Positions 32,362-38,530 of a stretch of 38,530 nucleotides of DNA are shown one piece after another. This stretch comes from Glomus cerebriforme (taxonomy: Eukaryota > Glomeromycota > Glomeromycetes > Glomerales > Glomeraceae). A model generated the notes under the pieces. It saw only the letters and a program-made list of their open reading frames with translations, was not told the DNA's origin and ran no database searches. Both the position numbers and the translations under genes were made by a program. How positions within the stretch are numbered: the stretch's first letter is position 1; each line of letters begins with the position of its first letter. The stretch lies in NCBI GenBank assembly GCA_003550305.1, contig QKYT01000414.1:1-38530 (forward strand), in the 5' to 3' direction.

Positions 32362-33068
32362 TTGAGATTCAAATTTTCCGCCAAGTGTGTAACATGATCA
32401 AAGTAACAGTTTTCAATATGAGGAATATTTAACTTTATACAGTACTTTAAAGATTCATGACTTCAAATACTAGTCACGAAATGTTCTTGTCACATTTTCA
32501 CGAAAGCCAATTTTTCTTTTTTTTTCCGGAATATAGTAATATTTATAAAATTTACTCTCTTTTGGTCCTTCCGATATTAGCAAATGTGTATAGCAGGTAA
32601 ATATCGATTAGTTTGGAGATTCTACGCAATTTTGATTGAATTTGACAAATACTGACGGATCTTTTTTAATGGATCATAGTTATGTTAACCGCATCAAAGA
32701 ATTTCTTTGTATTCGAATGCTTATATCTTAATTATCATCCGATCCGATTCTGCTTTTCTGATGTATCGGAAATATAAAATATTACTATAATTGCCATAAT
32801 CAATCTTTAATGGTTGGATTGTTTCAATATTAAAAAGAAAATTTAAAACATATTATTTACAGTATACTCCTTTTCCAAAATTGCTGTACTAATATAAAAT
32901 TTAAAATCATTTATTAATCATTAGATTAATAACTTTAAATAAATAATTTAAACTATTTTAAATTAATATTAATTACATGGTTTAAACCCTTGAAATTATT
33001 ATAATATGAAAATTCATAAATAATGAAATATACGTAATAATTAAATAATGAATTCAAAATTTCACGCG
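32362..33068. other. 3' flank of the RBR gene, no gene seen
   Basis: AT-rich DNA beyond the stop of the minus-strand RBR gene, with more TACAGTA sites (32438, 32868). No frame or RNA gene was recognised. Confidence 0.5.
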
Positions 33069-34080
33069 TTAATCAAGTTCATCATCATCACCGCTTTCAA
33101 TTTCGATCTCCATTATATTTTCATCATCATCATCATCTTCCTCTTCTTCCTCTTCCTCCTCCTCCTCCTCCTCCTCTTCATCGAATTCCCCATAGTCGTA
33201 TTCATCATCTGAATTATAGGGTGCATAATATTGACAAGTCGGCGCATGATAATGATTACCATGCTTACGAATATTTTCGTAGTCGCCAAGGCATCTGTTC
33301 CAATTTAAGGGGAAGTTTAAAAAAGCGAAATCCTTATTTTTAGAGGGCGAGACATAATTAAATACTTACAACCAACAAAATTCGTAGCCACAACGGCAAC
33401 TCATGTGGTCACATCCATCATTCTTCTCAATGGACATGTGACAACTTGGGCACTGTTTCGTATGACGTTCATGATAAGCACGATTGGCGGTAAAATCTTC
33501 AGTTTGCAGTTGCTCATTGAATTGTAAACAAGTCAAACCGCTATGCCAAGGCACGTCATGTGTGAAGCAGGATTTTGCGCCGCAAGCCCCGCAAGTAATT
33601 ACGGGATATTCATCTAGGATTGAAAAAGAAAGTTTAGCAGAGCAGAGTCATAATAATAAAAAGGTTTAGGTTGATTTACCTCCCGTTGTATGCTCCTGAC
33701 CAGAACCACACTTTTGGGCCTTACACCAACGAAAATCGGGGAGCTGACGAATGGCGGCGCGCAATAATAATGTGTCATACCTTAAGTCAAGAAATATATT
33801 TAGTGACTATTCAGACTCTTTTAAAATTTATGTTTTCTTGACATCACCTTTCAAATAAATCCTTTGACGCTAATCTTCGTACATCTTCGTATGCTAATTC
33901 TGTTGTACAGCGAGACTTTGGACACCGCACTTGAACATCCCCTTTAGAGTTCAGCTCGGCTTCAATATGTCGTCTGACACAGACGGGGCAAAGGTCATCA
34001 TGACCACAGACGGAAGACAGTTGTTGAATTATTGAATATTCTTCGCAACAAACACTGCATTCTGGTATCGTTTCCGTCAT
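33069..34080 (-). CDS. RING-IBR-RING (RBR) E3 ubiquitin ligase, acidic tail
   Basis: Four-exon minus-strand model, 267 aa: 34080-33848, 33780-33680, 33613-33370, 33294-33069. Introns are 67, 66 and 75 nt, all GT-AG with matching phases. RING1: C8, C11, C25, H27, C31, C34, C53, C58. IBR: C97, C102, C119, C122, C127, H130/H135, C140. RING2: C166, C169, C184, C186, C191, C194 with later His and C213. In RBR ligases a RING2 Cys takes ubiquitin from the E2 before passing it to the substrate. Here C179 in NDGCDHM is in that place, with H181 two residues on, as in the catalytic Cys-x-His of the family. The protein is close to a minimal RBR: it begins eight residues before the first zinc ligand, without the N-terminal domain many relatives have. 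It ends in a long Glu/Asp run. Substrate unknown. Confidence 0.92.
33100..33186 (-). repeat. Trinucleotide-rich tract coding the acidic tail
   Basis: CAT, CTT, CTC and CCT triplets on the plus strand (GAT, GAA, GAG on the coding strand) encode a run of about a dozen Glu followed by Asp in the last exon of the RBR gene. Length may vary by slippage. Confidence 0.85.
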
Positions 34081-34130
34081 TACAACAGATAATCCGTTGT
34101 GCGAAGAGAAAGAAGGTTCAATAATTAAAT

Positions 34131-34137
34131 TTTTATA
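34131..34137 (-). promoter_or_regulatory. TATA-like box of the RBR gene
   Basis: TATAAAA on the minus strand, 51-57 bases upstream of the ATG at 34080. This would imply a short 5' leader. Confidence 0.4.
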
Positions 34138-35184
34138 TCAAAGCACTCCATCCCCAATTCAGAACCAATTCACACGCCAAAACCGGTTTGTATTTGTGTA
34201 CAAAATCATATGGCTGAATGGCAAACCTAAATAGATATCAGTGACAGAACTATGTACAGTACATCTTAAGTCACGTGCAATTCTTATTAGGAAATTCCAC
34301 TTTTTTTTTCTTATTTAAAGATACATACATTTTATTACATTTTTAAAGTAAATGAAGAATAATTTATTGTTTTCATATTAGTATTATAAGATTATCTAAT
34401 ATTATATGATTAATTAAAAAAAATTTACTACAAAAATAAAAGTATTTCTTAAAAAATGAAAAATAATTATCATTAAGCAAATAGGACAAATTTGAATATT
34501 CATCTAAAATAGTTTAAGTAGCAAAATATATTTATTTACCTATTCAGTTTATTATATAATTTTTTAGTATATATTATATGTACAGTATTTCTTATTATAT
34601 TTTAAAGGACTGTAAATTTAAGAATATAAATAATCAATTTTAAAACTCAAGTATTTTTTAATAGAATTTAGAATACTAAAATTTTTTGGTATTTTTTTTT
34701 ACATTAATTAGTGATCCATTTAAGAATCAGAGAAATTAATTAGTAAAATCTGGGAAAATCAAATATGAAAAAAATTGGATTAGCACTTAAATTTCCTTCT
34801 TTGGAAAGCCACATAATACAAATTTTTATTTTGGTGGAAAGTATAATTTTAGTTTTTGAAATTTGTATATCATCATGTATCTAATCACATGAGATATAAA
34901 TCATATGTTTTTATTATAAAAGAATTTAAAATTCTAGGATTTTTGAAAACTATAGTAAATACAATAGTAAAATTCTCTAATTTTTAATATAATCAGTCTC
35001 CAATTCTTATATAAATTATAAATTAAAGAAATATTACAATCCTCATAATCACTTATTTAGGATAATGTTTAATTAGTACTGTTAGATATATGGCAAGAGA
35101 GATTCTTACACTTTTTGGTTTAATATATAAAATAATATATATAATTATCCCTGATCGGCATTAATTAAAATTAACAATTTTCTC
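34138..35184. other. AT-rich stretch, probably decayed element
   Basis: A+T content rises sharply past the RBR promoter. The frame of the following transposase relic may extend back into this stretch, but I could not recognise it further. Confidence 0.45.
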
Positions 35185-35668
35185 TAATTATTATACAGAT
35201 TACAAATTAAAATTAAACAAATATTAATTAAAAGAGAATTATGGTATAATAGTTTATGTCTTGAATGTGAATTATGCAAGGAAAAAAATAAACAAATAGA
35301 TCTAATAAGAATTAATTATTATATATGTAGAATTATGTCTTTATAACCAGATTTTTTTGTACAAAAATCAGAATTAGAAATAGTAATTAAAGAAGCTGGA
35401 CATAAATGTATTTTTTATCTAAAATTTTATTGTGAGTTAAATTTTATTAAAATATATTGGGAAGCAGCAAAAAGGTATATATTATATAAATATTGTGATT
35501 ATATATGGAATAGATTGCAAAAAACTGTTCCAAAATTATAAAAGTATATGTATATTTAAAAAGAAATTACAGGAAAACTTGTTATATTTGCAAAAAAAAT
35601 ATAAATTATATAGAAAAGTTCCTAATAATGTACTTAATCAGATTACATTAAATGATAATAATAAATAA
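35185..35668 (+). pseudogene. Decayed DDE transposase, C-terminal part
   Basis: One frame runs from about 35185: ILIKRELWYNSLCLECELC, then ICRIMSL, a TAA (35344-35346), PDFFVQKSELEIVIKEAGHK, FYLKFYCELNFIKIYWEAAK and CDYIWNRLQKTVPK. After a frameshift near the A-run 35592-35599 it resumes as YRKVPNNVLNQITLNDNNK and ends at TAA 35666-35668. The layout (Cys pairs, a CELNFI-x-x-YW block, a TVP block) is that of a DDE transposase related to the IS630/Tc1-mariner group, common in Rhizophagus genomes by my recollection. The place where NFIE would supply the third acidic catalytic residue reads Lys (AAA at 35449-35451). With the stops and the frameshift, the copy is dead. Confidence 0.7.
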
Positions 35669-35849
35669 TAAATTATATATTATTTATATTAAAAAATTAA
35701 GATAATTTTAATTAAAATTAAATATTAAATTAACCAATCAAATTCATTTTAAGTTATGTGATTTTGTATTATGTTAGCAAAAAAAAATTAAGAAAAATTT
35801 TTTATTTACTTAATATATTTATCTTCTTAAAAACTATCTAATTTTAAAA

Positions 35850-38385
35850 TTTTATAAAATTCTGACTGGTAGATTATGAGATATGAAAAGTACTATAGTC
35901 ATTACAATAAACTGATCAAAATTCCATTTCTTATTTTATGCTTCTTTAAGAGTAACTTTAACAAATTTATGAATTGAACATATATTGTTAATATCTATTA
36001 TCTTTCTCATAATCTTTTTTCCAATAAATTTGAAAAGCTAAGTTTTAACTTGCTTTATAATATTAATTTTTTTAGTAAAAAATTCATCTAATATAAAGTT
36101 TACTTTTTCTTTATAAGCAACCCAAATTTTTTTTTCTTTTTGCAAAAACAGATAAAAAATAATACCTCTTTATATGCCATCTTGAACAAGATGTTTCATT
36201 TTTTATTTTAAAATAGGTATTAACTTTTTATTATATCTATATATAGTAATTTTTACTATTTCAGACTAGTATTTCTCTTTAAAAAGTTTATCTTCTTTAA
36301 AGACTCTATTATATTTTTCATAATACTTATCTAGATAAATAAGAAATAAAGAATCAGTATCTTTTTCTTTTTCATATATTTTATAATGAGATTAATATAG
36401 TATTTGTCAATTAAAGTAATTTTTTCAGCTAATTCATAAAAATAAATTAGAAATTTTGAGTTTCTGGCCTTTCCATAAAAAATATTCATATATATCTTCA
36501 AAGCTTTCTACTTCAAATTTAAATAGTTATAATCAAAGTAAAGATATTTATATTTTAAATTTAACTTTATTTATTCTTTTCTTTTGCTAAACTTATTATT
36601 TTTTTAAGTTAATCCCTTCTCTTTTCTATAAAAGCAAGTTGTATTTTAAGTTTCATTCTTTTTGCAAATAAATCTTCTAATACAGTTATATATAAACTTT
36701 TTTTCTCAGATTGATTATCATATCTTACACATTAAGCATTAATCTTATGTAAACTATTTTTATTTTCTTTTAAAATGTCAGCTTCCTCTAGACTTAATAT
36801 AATTTTTTCTAAAAAGAAATTATAGGTTATGATAAAACTAGAATATAAAGATGCAAAATTCAAATCTATTACTAGCTTTTTTGTCTCAATATTTTTTTTA
36901 AATAGAAAAACATATGTATTAAAATATTTTTCTTTTCTATATTTTTACATATCATTGTGCTAAATATTATATCAAAGTTTAATAGCATAAGCATCTAGAA
37001 GATTTTGTACCTTCATTTCATTTGCATGATAGTATAAATTGAATAGATATATATAAGCTATAGAAGCAATTTCTCTATAATTATTTATTACACTTAGCTT
37101 TACTATAAGCTTCTGACAATGCAGTACATCTATAATACAATAATTTGATACTTTGTGTATTTTTCTTGCAATTAAGAGAGAAGAATGCTCTTTTGCTTTT
37201 AAATAAATTTTTACATATTATTGTAATAAATAAAGATAATACTGCAATTATTTTTCCAAATCCATAATATTACAAAATTTTGAATTGAATTATGCATAAT
37301 AATCTGTAATTCTACAATTTCAATTATATAATTCATATAAAATACAAAATCACAAATTACTTAAGATCTAATGATTGAATTTTATTAAAATTTAAACCAA
37401 TTAAATCCTCTCATTAAGATAAATCAAATAGTATAAAATATTATCTTTCTAATTTCAATATTAATAGATATACAATTATATAAATATTTAACAATTTTTG
37501 AAAACAAATTATGATTTAATGATTAGATTTTAATAAATATTATATCAATTGATTCATCTCTATAAGAGAAATTTAAATGGTAGTAAAATCATCATTCTAG
37601 CATTGATATTGACAAAGTTATACTTTAATAAAGTTTATAATATATAATTTTAGCAAAATTATGTTAATTTTGGCCAAAATTATAGAATCAGTTCACAATT
37701 GTCCATAATATTGCAAATTACAATTATTTTCAATTGCCTATTTGTGAATTCATTCTTAATTGTAAGGTATGTTAACTTTAGTGTTAAACTCATATTTTTT
37801 TAAGAAAAATTTAAGTGAATCTTTTTTATTCACTTCAGAACAAGAATAATATTTTTTGAGATATTATATACTTGAATATTAATTGGTATATATACTAGTA
37901 ATTTAAAAAAACTAAAAGTAAAAAAAATTTTCATACTAACTTTAATCTTAACTGGACCTCTTATATATTTTTTCTTTTTCATATCTTCCTTATCCTTCTT
38001 AATAGTATTTTTTTTTCTTTTATTCTAGCAAGTATTTTCAGATTTCTTCTTATTTTTTTATGATATTTTCATTTTATTATTTTTTTATATTTCAAAATTT
38101 CCTATCATTTGTTTTCACATCCATTTAAGTAGGTTAAGATAATAAATTCTTTCAATGATAAAGTATTAATCATAATCAGAATAATTAAACTCAATTTAAA
38201 TATCAGGTAAATGCTTATTAGCAAAAGGTAAAGGCTTTTAGCAAATTTATTTAGTAAATCTGATGCAGTTTTAAAATCTATAAAACAGATTTGTTTTAAT
38301 AGCTTTAAATCATCTTTTCAATACAATATTATATAAATCATTAAGACCTTATCTTTTTAATTGAAAACTTCTGCAAATTTTTCCA
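35850..38385 (-). pseudogene. Decayed B-family DNA polymerase (mobile-element or virus-like)
   Basis: Motifs of a B-family polymerase follow in order on the minus strand. Exo I: IDFKTASD near 38257-38281, with the DxE Glu read as Lys. Exo II: EFNYSDYD then a stop, 38166-38192. Exo III: YCIID, 37128-37142. Motif A: DLNFASLYSSFI, 36831-36866. Motif B: KIYMNIFYGKARNS, 36457-36498. Motif C: DTDS, 36350-36361, reached by a frameshift. The thumb region continues to about 35850. At least ten in-frame stops and several frameshifts make it non-functional. An intact relative would copy DNA and proofread. Motif B does not look like the protein-primed polymerases of fungal linear plasmids or Polintons. 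Its source (a large DNA virus-like insertion or a fungal mobile element) is unresolved. A repeat of about 500 bp interrupts it between Exo II and Exo III. Confidence 0.8.
37261..37750. repeat. Tandem repeat of about 150 bp inserted in the polymerase relic
   Basis: CAATTATATAA starts at 37321 and 37473, and AAATTA with a following (A)ATGATT(G)A-ATTTTA block at 37354 and 37506, both 152 bases apart. A TCCATAATATT(G/A)CAAA block occurs at 37261 and 37702, about three unit lengths apart. The array therefore holds roughly three diverged units. The polymerase reading is lost at about 37750 and resumes at about 37225, so the array sits inside it. Confidence 0.6.
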
Positions 38386-38530
38386 ATTCTTATAAGGTAT
38401 ATATTTTTATATCTTACATATTGGCGGGTTTGTTTCATTACCTATAATTATTGAATTTTGTTATGTGGAATAAAAATAAATGTTGCGAAGTTAATGCTTA
38501 GTATGATGTGCATATAATCCTAAAAAAAAA
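38386..38530. other. Window edge, nothing recognised
   Basis: AT-rich DNA upstream of the recognisable polymerase start, ending in an A-run. It may contain the N-terminal part of the same relic. Confidence 0.4.

Noticed and set aside
33484..33669. 61-codon plus frame
   Set aside because: Antisense shadow of RBR exon 3.

Overview
The window looks like nuclear DNA of an arbuscular mycorrhizal fungus of the Rhizophagus irregularis type. Three things suggest this: an extreme A+T bias with many long homopolymer tracts, several intronless fungal mating-type-like HMG-box (MATA_HMG) genes close together, and short GT-AG introns of 65-117 nt in the other two genes. The decayed mobile-element proteins at both ends also resemble families I associate with Rhizophagus. 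The species call is inference, not proven. A 592-base N gap lies at 11231-11822, and scattered single Ns near the left edge suggest poor sequence there.

Layout. 1-1960: very AT-rich, with a possible coding scrap at the edge (minus, 21-165) and a decayed Myb/SANT-like gene (851-1195, plus). 1962-2336 (minus): small divergent HMG-box protein. 8859-9617 (minus): HMG-box protein, with a 7-unit degenerate repeat and a perfect 21-bp hairpin beyond its 3' end. 14348-15148 (plus): HMG-box protein. 19008-20558 (plus): seven-exon gene for a C2-domain protein with a heptapeptide repeat, a hydrophobic segment and a His/Lys-rich tail. 27693-28457 (plus): HMG-box protein. 33069-34080 (minus): four-exon RING-IBR-RING ubiquitin ligase with an acidic tail. 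34300-38530: an AT-rich graveyard with a decayed DDE transposase (plus, to 35668) facing a decayed B-family DNA polymerase (minus, 35850-38385). The polymerase is interrupted by a tandem repeat of about 150 bp.

How it fits together. The four HMG-box genes within 26.5 kb are probable sequence-specific transcription factors, related by domain to fungal MAT regulators but very unlike each other outside the box. The C2 and RBR genes look like ordinary housekeeping or signalling genes embedded in the cluster. The mobile-element relics appear to have decayed largely through C-to-T and G-to-A changes, including apparent Gln-to-stop changes.

All intron-exon models, frames and motif coordinates were read by hand. 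Family assignments come from motif recognition and were not checked against a database.
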